Assembly: GCA_021159105.1 (NCBI GenBank) | Contig: JAGGSM010000019.1 | Coordinates: forward strand, 1 to 6,469 | DNA: 6,469 bases | Source of the DNA: Candidatus Bipolaricaulota bacterium | Lineage (GTDB): Bacteria; Bipolaricaulota; Bipolaricaulia; UBA7950; UBA9294 | Direction: 5' to 3' | Notes under the pieces: model-generated | Databases searched by the model: none | The model's input: only the letters and a program-made list of their open reading frames with translations | What the model was told of the DNA's origin: nothing | Position numbers and translations under genes: made by a program | Part shown: piece by piece, positions 1 through 5,858 of the stretch | Layout of the letters: the number at the start of each line of letters is the position of its first letter | Numbering within the stretch: the first letter of the stretch is position 1

Positions 1-107
1 GGCAGGCGCTGATCGCGGCCTGCACGCCTGACCGACCACTGGTTTCACCTTCGGGCCTTTTTGTGGTAGTATTGGGCGGAGGTCTTTCTCCAGGAATGTT
101 TTCATGA
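1..107 (+). other. Left flank; possible 3' tail of an upstream gene
   Basis: Frame 3 stays open from the window edge (position 3) to a TGA at 105-107. That TGA overlaps an ATG at 104 in the ATGA pattern seen elsewhere in this window. The conceptual peptide is about 34 residues, with no motif I recognise, and could be the end of a gene lying to the left or simply chance. A 6-bp inverted repeat (CAGGCG at 3-8, CGCCTG at 25-30) and a short T run at 58-62 are present, but they are too far apart to form a standard intrinsic terminator. The alternative reading is that this is intergenic DNA carrying the promoter proposed at 44-72. Confidence 0.15.
44..72 (+). promoter_or_regulatory. Possible sigma-70-type promoter of the ABC ATPase gene
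   Basis: A TTCACC box at 44-49 (4 of 6 matches to TTGACA) is separated by exactly 17 bases from TAGTAT at 67-72 (4 of 6 matches to TATAAT). The -10 box is directly preceded by TGG, an extended -10 element. The transcript would start near 79-80 and leave a leader of about 55 bases before the ATG at 134. The boxes are individually weak, so this is a candidate rather than a firm call. Confidence 0.3.
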
Positions 108-123
108 GAAAAAAAAGCTTTAC

Positions 124-130
124 AGGAGGG
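124..130 (+). promoter_or_regulatory. Ribosome binding site deciding the ABC ATPase start
   Basis: AGGAGGG lies 3 bases upstream of the ATG at 134. The spacing is short, but the match to the anti-Shine-Dalgarno is strong. An in-frame alternative ATG at 104 has a weaker AGGA at 92-95, 8 bases upstream. It would add ten residues (MRKKSFTGGS) that family members normally lack. I therefore prefer 134. Confidence 0.5.
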
Positions 131-133
131 TCG

Positions 134-1213
134 ATGGCAGAGGTAGTGTTAGAGAAGGTAATGAAGAAGTTTGGTGACTTTGTCGCAGTGAAGGGGATCG
201 ATCTGAAGGTAGATGATGGTGCGTTCACCGTGCTCGTCGGTCCGTCCGGCTGTGGCAAGACGACGACGCTGCGCATGATCGCCGGGTTGGAGGAAGTGAC
301 GAGCGGTGAGGTGAAGATTGGGGAGAAGGTGGTCAACCGCGTTCCACCGAAGGACCGCGACATCGCCATGGTGTTCCAGAACTACGCTCTCTATCCCCAC
401 ATGGACGTGTACAACAACATGGCCTTCGGTCTCAAGCTGCGCAAGATACCGAAGAAGGAGATTGAAGAGCGCGTGCACGCTGCTGCCTCCCTCCTCGGTA
501 TTGAAGGGAAGCTGAAGAGCAAGCCAAGAGAGCTCTCGGGTGGTCAGAGACAGCGGGTGGCGGTCGGTAGGGCGATCGTGCGCAACCCGAAGGTGTTCCT
601 GTTCGATGAGCCGCTCTCCAACCTCGATGCTAAGCTGCGCGTGCAGATGAGGACGGAGCTAGAGCAGCTACACCACAAGCTGCAGACGACGACCGTGTAT
701 GTAACGCACGACCAGGTGGAGGCGATGACCCTGGGGAGCAAGATCGCTGTCATGCGTGATGGAGTGATCCACCAGTACGCATCACCGCAGGAGACCTACG
801 ATCATCCTTCCAACCAATTTGTTGCTGGGTTCATCGGCAGTCCGGCGATGAACTTCCTTCCAGCGCGGGCGACGCTGAGCAACGGTAATCTGATCCTCAC
901 CGGAGAGGGGTTCACCATCACCCTTCCGAGCAACGGGAGGATCGACACCGTTCCCGAGCAGGTGGTCCTCGGCATCAGGCCGGAGGACCTCACCGGTCCC
1001 GTGTCGGAGGGGGAGAACCTGCTGCAGGTGAAGGTGAAGGTAACCGAACCGCTCGGTAACGAGCTCCTCGTGTACGCTGACTGCGGCGGGGAACAGGTGG
1101 TGGCAAACCTCGATCCGCATCAGCACGTAGAGATCGATTCCACCATCAAGCTCTCTCCTAACCTCAACACCCTCCACCTGTTCGATAAGGAGAGCGAGGC
1201 CACGTTGCTGTAG
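134..1213 (+). CDS. Sugar ABC transporter ATP-binding protein (MalK/UgpC/MsmX family)
   Basis: This is the cytoplasmic ATPase that powers import of carbohydrates, oligosaccharides or glycerol-3-phosphate through a CUT1-type ABC transporter. The 359-residue length from the ATG at 134 is normal for the family. All ABC motifs are intact: Walker A GPSGCGKT at 36-43, Q-loop Gln82, signature LSGGQRQ at 134-140, Walker B ending in DEP at 158-160, D-loop SNLD at 162-165 and switch His192. The segment around 226-241 (PSNQFVAGFIGSPAMN) is the hallmark of the MalK/UgpC group. It is followed by a TOBE-type regulatory domain from about 245 to the end, containing GIRPED at 280-285. No permease or solute-binding gene is in view, so the substrate cannot be named; a shared ATPase like MsmX is one possibility. 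The stop codon directly abuts that of the phosphofructokinase gene on the other strand. The family call is very secure and the substrate is unknown. Confidence 0.95.
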   Translation: MAEVVLEKVMKKFGDFVAVKGIDLKVDDGAFTVLVGPSGCGKTTTLRMIAGLEEVTSGEVKIGEKVVNRVPPKDRDIAMVFQNYALYPHMDVYNNMAFGLKLRKIPKKEIEERVHAAASLLGIEGKLKSKPRELSGGQRQRVAVGRAIVRNPKVFLFDEPLSNLDAKLRVQMRTELEQLHHKLQTTTVYVTHDQVEAMTLGSKIAVMRDGVIHQYASPQETYDHPSNQFVAGFIGSPAMNFLPARATLSNGNLILTGEGFTITLPSNGRIDTVPEQVVLGIRPEDLTGPVSEGENLLQVKVKVTEPLGNELLVYADCGGEQVVANLDPHQHVEIDSTIKLSPNLNTLHLFDKESEATLL

Positions 1214-2242
1214 CTATTCGAACAGATCGATCAGGTAGAAGAGTCCTGGGTCGACCGGGCGGGACTCGCGCAGCGCTTCCTCCAGGCTGACGGCCACGAT
1301 CTGTGTACCCTGAACGGCGGTCATCACGTCGAACCTGTCCTGGAGAGCAAACTCGACAGCCGCGGCCCCGAACCTCGTGGCGAGGATTCGATCGAACGGC
1401 GCGGGGCTCCCTCCGCGCTGCAGGTAGGCGAGGTTGGTCACTCGCACTGGCATCTGCATCATCTTGGAGAGCTGGTTGGCAATATACTGCCCCACGCCGC
1501 CGAGACGGACGTGTCCGAACGAGTCGACCTCAGCTTCGGCGAGGACCTGTCCATCGAGCCCCTTGGGTGTCGCCCCCTCTGCAACGATGATGATACTGAA
1601 GTGTTTCTTGCGCGATTGGCGATGGAGGATCTTGCGGTGCACCTCCTCGATGTCGAACTCCTGCTCTGGAATTATGATCACATCCGCTCCGCCAGCGATC
1701 CCTCCCATCAGGCTCAGCCAGCCGGCATCGCGCCCCATCACCTCGAGGATGAGGACACGATGGTGCGAGAAGGCGGTGGTATGCAGGCGATCGAGCGCCT
1801 CGGTGATCACATCGAGGGCCGAGGCGTAGCCGATGGCGTAGTCGGTCATGGCGATGTCATTATCGATCGTCTGCGGAATCCCTACGACATTTACCCCATG
1901 CTCAGCGAGGCGATGGGCAACGCCGAGTGTATCATCCCCGCCGATTGCGATGAGGAAGTCGATCGCGTTGCGTTTCAGCGTACCGAGGATCTTCTCCACC
2001 CCGCCCTCGATGTTGAACGGGTTCGTGCGCGAGCTGCCGAGGATCGTCCCTCCGATATGGAGGATCCCTGACACATCCTTCACCTCAAGCGGCTTCGTCA
2101 GGTCCTCCATCGGTCCGAGCCAACCCTCGCGAAAGCCGATCGTCTCCACGCCCTGCTTGTATCCGAAGCGGACGACGGATCTGATCGCCGCGTTGATCCC
2201 AGGCGAGTCACCGCCACCGGTCAGTATTCCTGCTCTCTTCAT
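1214..2242 (-). CDS. pfkA: 6-phosphofructokinase (PfkA family; phosphoryl donor ATP or pyrophosphate uncertain)
   Basis: This cytoplasmic glycolytic enzyme phosphorylates fructose 6-phosphate to fructose 1,6-bisphosphate. The 342 residues are slightly longer than the 320 of E. coli PfkA. Visible motifs are the N-terminal GGGDSPG loop at 9-15, GGDD at 101-104, the catalytic TIDND at 125-129 with Asp127, the substrate-binding MGRDAGW at 169-175, Glu222 in AEG, and QRGGSP at 275-280. Residue numbering happens to coincide with E. coli PfkA around the active site. Position 104 is Asp, as in pyrophosphate-dependent enzymes (ATP enzymes have Gly), but position 124 is Gln rather than the Lys of pyrophosphate enzymes or the Gly of typical ATP enzymes. 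The donor is therefore uncertain. The overall pattern resembles the actinobacterial-type (group III) branch. The ATG at 2242 is chosen over a TTG at 2257 because it has GGAGGG 7 bases upstream and the protein then starts MKRAGILTGGGD, as usual. The gene follows the aldolase gene with a one-base gap, so the two are probably translationally coupled. Confidence 0.95.
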   Translation of the reverse strand: MKRAGILTGGGDSPGINAAIRSVVRFGYKQGVETIGFREGWLGPMEDLTKPLEVKDVSGILHIGGTILGSSRTNPFNIEGGVEKILGTLKRNAIDFLIAIGGDDTLGVAHRLAEHGVNVVGIPQTIDNDIAMTDYAIGYASALDVITEALDRLHTTAFSHHRVLILEVMGRDAGWLSLMGGIAGGADVIIIPEQEFDIEEVHRKILHRQSRKKHFSIIIVAEGATPKGLDGQVLAEAEVDSFGHVRLGGVGQYIANQLSKMMQMPVRVTNLAYLQRGGSPAPFDRILATRFGAAAVEFALQDRFDVMTAVQGTQIVAVSLEEALRESRPVDPGLFYLIDLFE

Positions 2243-2243
2243 G

Positions 2244-3242
2244 CTAGTTCCCTCCAACGATTGTATGATTTGCGCTCCCTGCCTGATCGATCAGCTCCAT
2301 CGCCACGTGCTTGATCCGCTCCTGGATCGCCCTGCCCACGGCGCGAGGGTCGAAGTCCTTCTTTACCGGGGTCCAGTCGCTCTTCGAGAAGAGGCCGTTG
2401 GCATCGTCTGGGACGCCCTCCGGCGGGACGATCGACGAGGTGTGGGAAATGTAGAAATCGTGTGCCGCACGCGCGTACTCGTACTGGTAGCGGGTGTCCT
2501 TGTTCAACTTGCATATCCCGTAGCGGATGATCTCACGGATTTGCTCCGCCAACAGGCCAGAGGTACCGTGCAGGACAAGGGGGACGTCGAGCCCGTTCTC
2601 CACCAGGCGCTTGTGCACCTTGTCTGCGATGTCCGTGCGCAGGACAACGTCCTTCCCCTTGGAGACGCCATGCTGGGTCCCAACGGAGATCGCCAGTAGA
2701 TCAGCACCGCTCCGCTTCATGAACTCGACCGCCTCATCCGGGTCGGTGTAGAACGCGTCCAGGGAAGCGATCTCATCCTCAACTCCCTTGATCTTTCCCA
2801 GCTCCGCTTCGATGAGGATCCCGCTTCCCGCTGCCATGTCCACTACCTTACGCGTGATCTCGATGTTCCTGTCGTACTCCTCCTTTGAGGCATCGATCAT
2901 GATCGACGAGACGAGCTTCTCGGAGATGGCGATGTCGATCAGGTCCATCTCCTTGGTCGTGAAGTGGTCCAGGTTCAGGAAGACCCCGATCGGGAAGAGA
3001 TTTCCCAGGATCTGCACCTGATGTGATAGGCTCCGCAGCCCGGCAAGCTTGTCCCCGGCACCGGCGAACTTGGCCGCCCCAGGTGAGACCTGCAGCACGA
3101 GGTCGGACTTCCTCTCAGCGTACCCCTGCAGAAGGCCTATCAGGACGTTCTGCTCCGCTATGTTGTTCGCCATGAACGCGTATGATCCACCCTGTGCGCG
3201 CTTGTAGGCTTCTCGTAGTTCTGCTCCGCCGTAAAATGCCAT
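2244..3242 (-). CDS. fba: Class II (metal-dependent) fructose-bisphosphate aldolase
   Basis: This enzyme cleaves fructose 1,6-bisphosphate to dihydroxyacetone phosphate and glyceraldehyde 3-phosphate, and catalyses the reverse in gluconeogenesis. It acts in the cytoplasm as a zinc-dependent enzyme. The 332 residues lie in the usual class II range of about 280-360. Class II signatures are visible in order: NLDH at 90-93 with catalytic Asp92 and metal ligand His93, the MIDAS segment at 115-119, EAELG at 145-149, GTQHG at 188-192 with metal ligand His191, and LHGTSG at 224-229 with metal ligand His225 and the phosphate-binding loop. The last is followed by the GICKLNKDT segment at 242-250, which corresponds to the family's GI-KvNi-T motif. 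HGTSG replaces the commoner HGGSG or HGASG, a mild variation. The start ATG has GGAGG 9 bases upstream. The gene leads a two-gene operon with phosphofructokinase, the enzyme that makes its substrate. A ketose-bisphosphate aldolase with another sugar specificity cannot be fully excluded, but the pfk partner argues for fructose bisphosphate. Confidence 0.93.
   Translation of the reverse strand: MAFYGGAELREAYKRAQGGSYAFMANNIAEQNVLIGLLQGYAERKSDLVLQVSPGAAKFAGAGDKLAGLRSLSHQVQILGNLFPIGVFLNLDHFTTKEMDLIDIAISEKLVSSIMIDASKEEYDRNIEITRKVVDMAAGSGILIEAELGKIKGVEDEIASLDAFYTDPDEAVEFMKRSGADLLAISVGTQHGVSKGKDVVLRTDIADKVHKRLVENGLDVPLVLHGTSGLLAEQIREIIRYGICKLNKDTRYQYEYARAAHDFYISHTSSIVPPEGVPDDANGLFSKSDWTPVKKDFDPRAVGRAIQERIKHVAMELIDQAGSANHTIVGGN
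2250..2255 (-). promoter_or_regulatory. Ribosome binding site of the phosphofructokinase gene inside the aldolase gene
   Basis: On the minus strand, GGAGGG lies 7 bases before the ATG at 2242. It is encoded by the Val-Gly-Gly-Asn codons that end the aldolase. With the stop TAG and the next ATG one base apart (TAGCATG), this supports translational coupling and decides the pfk start. Confidence 0.8.
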
Positions 3243-3263
3243 ATCTTGTAACCTCCGTGGGAT

Positions 3264-3292
3264 CTTATACCTGTTTTTTCGCTCTTTCTCAA
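3264..3292 (-). promoter_or_regulatory. Strong candidate sigma-70 promoter of the fba-pfk operon
   Basis: On the minus strand, TTGAGA (3292-3287, 5 of 6 consensus) and TATAAG (3269-3264, 5 of 6 consensus) are separated by exactly 17 bases. The predicted start near 3258-3256 leaves an untranslated leader of only about 15 bases. That leader carries GGAGG (3256-3252) just before the ATG at 3242. The promoter lies in the 78-bp gap after accA. No hairpin terminator is visible in that gap, so readthrough from accDA may add to its output. Confidence 0.65.
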
Positions 3293-3320
3293 TGTGCCAT
3301 TATGTTGGGAGGAACGAGTA

Positions 3321-4271
3321 TCAATCCGACAGCGTGTTGTACCGCCCGATCTTTCGGTAACGCTCGTAGCGCTGCGTTAGCAGTTCCTGCACGCTCTTCT
3401 CGCCCAGGTCAGCGAGGTTGCGAACGAGGCTCTCCTTGAAGGCGGCCATGACCTGCGACACATCCTTGTGCGCTCCACCGAGCGGTTCGGGGATGACCTC
3501 ATCGATCACTCCGAGGTTGAGGAGGTCAGGGGCGGTGAGCTTCAGCGCAACAGCCGCTTCCTTCACCCGCTCCTTGCTCTTCCAGAGGATCGCCGCCGCC
3601 CCTTCGGGGCTGATCACCGAGAAGATCGCGTTCTCCAGCATCAACAGGCGGTCCGCCGCCCCGATCGCCACCGCGCCACCGGAACCTCCCTCGCCGATAA
3701 TCACAGCGATCGTCGGGACCTCTATCTCCAGCATAGAGAGGATGCTCGATGCGATCGCTCCGCCGATGTTCTTCTCCTCCGATTCAAGGCCGGGGTAGGC
3801 GCCAGGGGTATCGATCAGGCTGATGATGGGAAAGCCGAAACGCTCCGCCAGGCGCATTATCCTGACAGCCTTATGATACCCCTGCGGGCGAACCATCCCG
3901 AAGTAGCGTTCCTTGTTCTCCGCAGGATCGCGCCCCTTCTGTTGGGCGATGATCACCACCCTTCTCCCGTCCAGTTCGGCAAGACCGGTTATGAGTGCGC
4001 GATCATCCCCTCCTAAGCGGTCTCCATGCAGCTCGTAGAACCCGGAGAAGACCTCTCCGATATAGTCGAGAGAGTAGGGGCGCTTGGGGTTTCTCGCTAT
4101 CCGCACGCGTTCCCAGTCACCGAGATTGGCATACAGCTCTGTACGCAGCTGGGCCAGTTTCCTCTCCAGCTTGGAGATCTCCGCGGACAGCTCCAGGCCA
4201 TCCGCCTTGTTCAGCTCGCGCAGCTCCTGGATCTTCGCCTCCAGCAAGTCCAGCGTTCTCTCGTCGCTCAT
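3321..4271 (-). CDS. accA: Acetyl-CoA carboxylase carboxyltransferase subunit alpha
   Basis: This is the alpha half of the carboxyltransferase, which together with AccD moves the carboxyl group from carboxybiotin to acetyl-CoA. The product, malonyl-CoA, is the first committed intermediate of fatty acid synthesis. The length of 316 residues matches E. coli AccA (319). The N-terminal 50 residues form the typical Leu/Glu-rich helical segment. The conserved core follows: LHGDR at 81-85, QKGRD at 111-115, TPGAYPGLESEE at 155-166, GEGGSGGA at 193-200 (oxyanion-type loop) and SVISPEGAAAILW at 218-230. The usual -RNFGMP- stretch is varied here to ERYFGMVRPQGY (121-132). The segment after SEE reads KNIGGAIA where many homologues have RGQGEAIA. 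Both changes look like lineage variation, not damage. The start overlaps the accD stop by 4 bases (ATGA), which suggests coupled, equimolar synthesis of the two subunits. accB and accC are not in the window. Confidence 0.97.
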   Translation of the reverse strand: MSDERTLDLLEAKIQELRELNKADGLELSAEISKLERKLAQLRTELYANLGDWERVRIARNPKRPYSLDYIGEVFSGFYELHGDRLGGDDRALITGLAELDGRRVVIIAQQKGRDPAENKERYFGMVRPQGYHKAVRIMRLAERFGFPIISLIDTPGAYPGLESEEKNIGGAIASSILSMLEIEVPTIAVIIGEGGSGGAVAIGAADRLLMLENAIFSVISPEGAAAILWKSKERVKEAAVALKLTAPDLLNLGVIDEVIPEPLGGAHKDVSQVMAAFKESLVRNLADLGEKSVQELLTQRYERYRKIGRYNTLSD

Positions 4272-5113
4272 CTTGTCCCCTCCTGGAAGAAGCCGAGGAC
4301 CGCAGCCAGCTCGCTGCGCAGCTCCTCGCGCCTTGCCACCCGATCGATCATCCCGTGTTCCAAGGCGAAGGCCTCCGTCTGGAAGTTCTTCGGCAGCTCC
4401 TCAGCGATCGTCTCCTTGATCACCCGCCGGCCGGCGAAGCCAATCATCGCTCCCTTCTCGGCGATGATGATGTCCCCCAAGCTGGCGATCGATGCCTGTA
4501 CCCCGCCGGTCGTGGGATACGTCATGACCGAGATGAACGGCAGGCGCTCCTTAGCCAAGCGGGCACGCACGGCTGTTGTCTTCACCATCTGCAGCAGGGC
4601 AAACGCCCCTTCTTGCATCCGTGCTCCCCCGGATGAAGAGACCAAGACGAACGGGCAGCGGCGCTCGATTGCCTCCTCCATCCCGTGGCAGATCTGCTCT
4701 CCCATGACCGAGCCCATGCTCCCACCGATGAACTGAAACTCCATCACTCCGATCACCACCGGGATCTTTGAGATGCTCGCGCTCGCCAGAATGATCGCAC
4801 TGGGCAGGCCCGTCTTCTCCTGCGCCTCCTCCAGGCGCTGTGGATAGGGCTTCTCATCCTGGAAACCGAGAGGATCGTCGGCCACGATCGGCTTGGAGAC
4901 ATCCTCGAAGCTCTCCTCATCGATCAGGGATTCGATCCGCTCCCTGGCGGTGAGAAAGAAGTATTCGCCGCAATTGGGGCAGATGTTGTTGTTCTCCCGC
5001 ACCCGCTTCTTGAAGACAAGCTCACCGCACGACTTGCAGCGCAGCCAGAGTGCCTCATCCGCCTCCTTTTCCAGGTTTACACGAAAGTACTGTTTGTCCT
5101 TGAAGATTGTCAT
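4268..5113 (-). CDS. accD: Acetyl-CoA carboxylase carboxyltransferase subunit beta
   Basis: This is the beta half of the carboxyltransferase; it binds acetyl-CoA at the interface with AccA in the cytoplasmic A2B2 complex. From the ATG at 5113 the protein has 281 residues, typical of bacterial AccD (280-305). A four-cysteine zinc ribbon characteristic of AccD is intact near the N-terminus (Cys26, Cys29, Cys45, Cys48). The crotonase-like carboxyltransferase core follows, with GGSMGSVMGE at 130-139, SSSGGARMQEG at 159-169, PTTGGVQAS at 200-208, SLGDIIIAE at 211-219 and GFAGRRVI at 225-232. An upstream in-frame ATG at 5137 would add eight residues inside the DUF502 gene, but AAGGAG at 5124-5119, 5 bases before 5113, fixes the later start. 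The gene begins two bases after the DUF502 stop codon and ends in a 4-base overlap with accA. Confidence 0.97.
   Translation of the reverse strand: MTIFKDKQYFRVNLEKEADEALWLRCKSCGELVFKKRVRENNNICPNCGEYFFLTARERIESLIDEESFEDVSKPIVADDPLGFQDEKPYPQRLEEAQEKTGLPSAIILASASISKIPVVIGVMEFQFIGGSMGSVMGEQICHGMEEAIERRCPFVLVSSSGGARMQEGAFALLQMVKTTAVRARLAKERLPFISVMTYPTTGGVQASIASLGDIIIAEKGAMIGFAGRRVIKETIAEELPKNFQTEAFALEHGMIDRVARREELRSELAAVLGFFQEGTR
4277..4284 (-). promoter_or_regulatory. Ribosome binding site of accA within the end of accD
   Basis: AGGAGGGG, read on the minus strand from 4284 to 4277, lies 5 bases before the accA ATG at 4271. It is encoded by the Gln-Glu-Gly codons near the AccD C-terminus. Together with the 4-base ATGA overlap it points to translational coupling. 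Confidence 0.75.
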
Positions 5114-5115
5114 AG

Positions 5116-5799
5116 TTACTCCTTCTTCGTGCGCCATCTGAACGGATTGAACCTGGGCCGGGAGGTCTGTGTTTCGGAAGTGCTCAGGCTTGCTGGTAGA
5201 ACAGACCCGCTGGAGAGAACCATCGAAAGAGCATCCTCGACCGCGATGTCTAGCTCCGTGACCTTGTCCTTCGGCACGATGAGCATCATCCCAGACAGCG
5301 GGTTCGGCGCGGTGGGCGCATAGACGAGGATCGACTCTTCCTTGGTCTTATCGTTCAGTTTCCCCAGATTCTCGTTCGTCACCAGGCCGATGATGTTGAT
5401 CCCCTCCTTAGGGTACTCGAACATCACTACCCTGTGGAATGCCGCTGTGTTACGGTTTAGGAGGGCGTTAGAGAACTGCTTTAGGGTGGAGTACATCTTG
5501 CGGATTCCTGGTACAGATGAGAACAAGCGGTCCATGTAGTACTGTAGCGTGCGGCCGAGGAAATTACGCGTAATGAACCCCACAATAAGGATGAGGACCA
5601 GCATCATGTAGATCCCCATGCCTGGTATCCAGCGACCAAGAGCGTTTTGCACCATCTGCCCAAAGGGTGTGTGTCTACCGACAAGGCCATCCATCAGACG
5701 GTAGAGGAACCACAGGATGTAGAACAGTGCACCGACAGGGAAGATTGCTAGCAGTCCACTGACAAACGTGTCGCCAAGATGCCGCAAGAAAGCCTTCAT
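5116..5799 (-). CDS. DUF502 family integral membrane protein
   Basis: This is a 227-residue inner-membrane protein of unknown biochemical function in the DUF502 family, which also contains the plant LIKE-COV proteins. Two hydrophobic segments are visible, at about 12-36 and 60-78. They are followed by a conserved soluble domain with VPGIRKMYSTLKQ (96-108), FHRVVMFEYPKEG (121-133), YAPTAPNPLSGMM (160-172) and LDIAVEDALSMVLSSG (183-198); these match the DUF502 pattern closely. The C-terminal tail is basic (RPRFNPFRWRTKKE, 214-227). The length is typical and the protein looks intact. The ATG at 5799 has GGAGGG (5813-5808) 8 bases upstream, and the protein begins as most family members do, with a short basic stretch then the first membrane helix. 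It is the first large gene of a tightly packed unit with accD and accA, which suggests, by inference only, a link to membrane lipid supply or envelope growth. Confidence 0.9.
   Translation of the reverse strand: MKAFLRHLGDTFVSGLLAIFPVGALFYILWFLYRLMDGLVGRHTPFGQMVQNALGRWIPGMGIYMMLVLILIVGFITRNFLGRTLQYYMDRLFSSVPGIRKMYSTLKQFSNALLNRNTAAFHRVVMFEYPKEGINIIGLVTNENLGKLNDKTKEESILVYAPTAPNPLSGMMLIVPKDKVTELDIAVEDALSMVLSSGSVLPASLSTSETQTSRPRFNPFRWRTKKE
5119..5124 (-). promoter_or_regulatory. Ribosome binding site deciding the accD start
   Basis: AAGGAG on the minus strand (5124-5119) lies 5 bases upstream of the ATG at 5113. It is formed by the Lys-Glu codons that end the DUF502 protein. The upstream ATG at 5137 shows no comparable site. 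Confidence 0.75.
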
Positions 5800-5825
5800 G
5801 TCTCTGTCCCTCCGCGTCTCTTCAT
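5796..5825 (-). CDS. Possible 9-codon leader peptide ahead of the DUF502-accDA unit
   Basis: An ATG at 5825 opens a frame coding MKRRGGTET and stops at a TGA (5798-5796) that overlaps the DUF502 ATG in an ATGA pattern. It is preceded by GGGAGGAG (5840-5833), the best ribosome binding site in this intergenic region, 7 bases from the ATG. It lies just downstream of the TATAAT box at 5854-5849. It is out of frame with DUF502. It could be a real coupling leader, or a chance ATG next to a purine-rich site. Confidence 0.25.
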   Translation of the reverse strand: MKRRGGTET

Positions 5826-5847
5826 TCGTTCTCTCCTCCCATTAGGG

Positions 5848-5853
5848 TATTAT
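5848..5853 (+). promoter_or_regulatory. Possible divergent -10 box for the lytic transglycosylase gene
   Basis: TATTAT on the plus strand (5 of 6 matches to TATAAT) overlaps the minus-strand TATAAT almost completely. No clear -35 element precedes it. If used, transcription would start at about 5859-5861, at the ATG itself, giving a leaderless or nearly leaderless mRNA. This fits the absence of a convincing ribosome binding site before this gene. Confidence 0.25.
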
Positions 5854-5854
5854 A
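5849..5854 (-). promoter_or_regulatory. -10 box of the DUF502-accD-accA operon promoter
   Basis: A perfect TATAAT is present on the minus strand (5854-5849) in the only intergenic space upstream of the operon. The predicted start at about 5843-5841 lies directly before GGGAGGAG, the same layout as at the fba promoter. No good -35 hexamer is found at 15-18 bases, and there is no TGN extension. The promoter may therefore need an activator or be weaker than it looks. Confidence 0.5.
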
Positions 5855-5858
5855 GGCC

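Noticed and set aside
1..62. Possible intrinsic terminator (CAGGCG/CGCCTG inverted repeat, T run at 58-62)
   Set aside because: The T run is nearly 30 bases beyond the repeat and no stable hairpin lies directly before it.
2283..2294. 12-bp palindrome CTGATCGATCAG as a possible operator
   Set aside because: It lies inside the aldolase coding region (Leu-Ile-Asp-Gln codons), far from a promoter, and fits the general excess of GATC-containing palindromes.
1511..2699. Long open frames on the plus strand opposite the phosphofructokinase and aldolase genes (up to 283 codons)
   Set aside because: They lie entirely antisense to two well-supported conserved genes, show no recognisable motif, and have the Arg/Pro/Ser-rich composition of shadow frames in GC-rich DNA.
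3320..4271. Possible degeneration of AccA because of its altered -RNFGMP- and SEE-downstream segments
   Set aside because: The catalytic core motifs, length and reading frame are intact and the gene overlaps an intact accD, so lineage variation is the simpler reading.
3418..4736. Several plus-strand open frames of 110-240 codons opposite accA and accD
   Set aside because: They are shadows of accA and accD, with no conserved domain features and no convincing start context.
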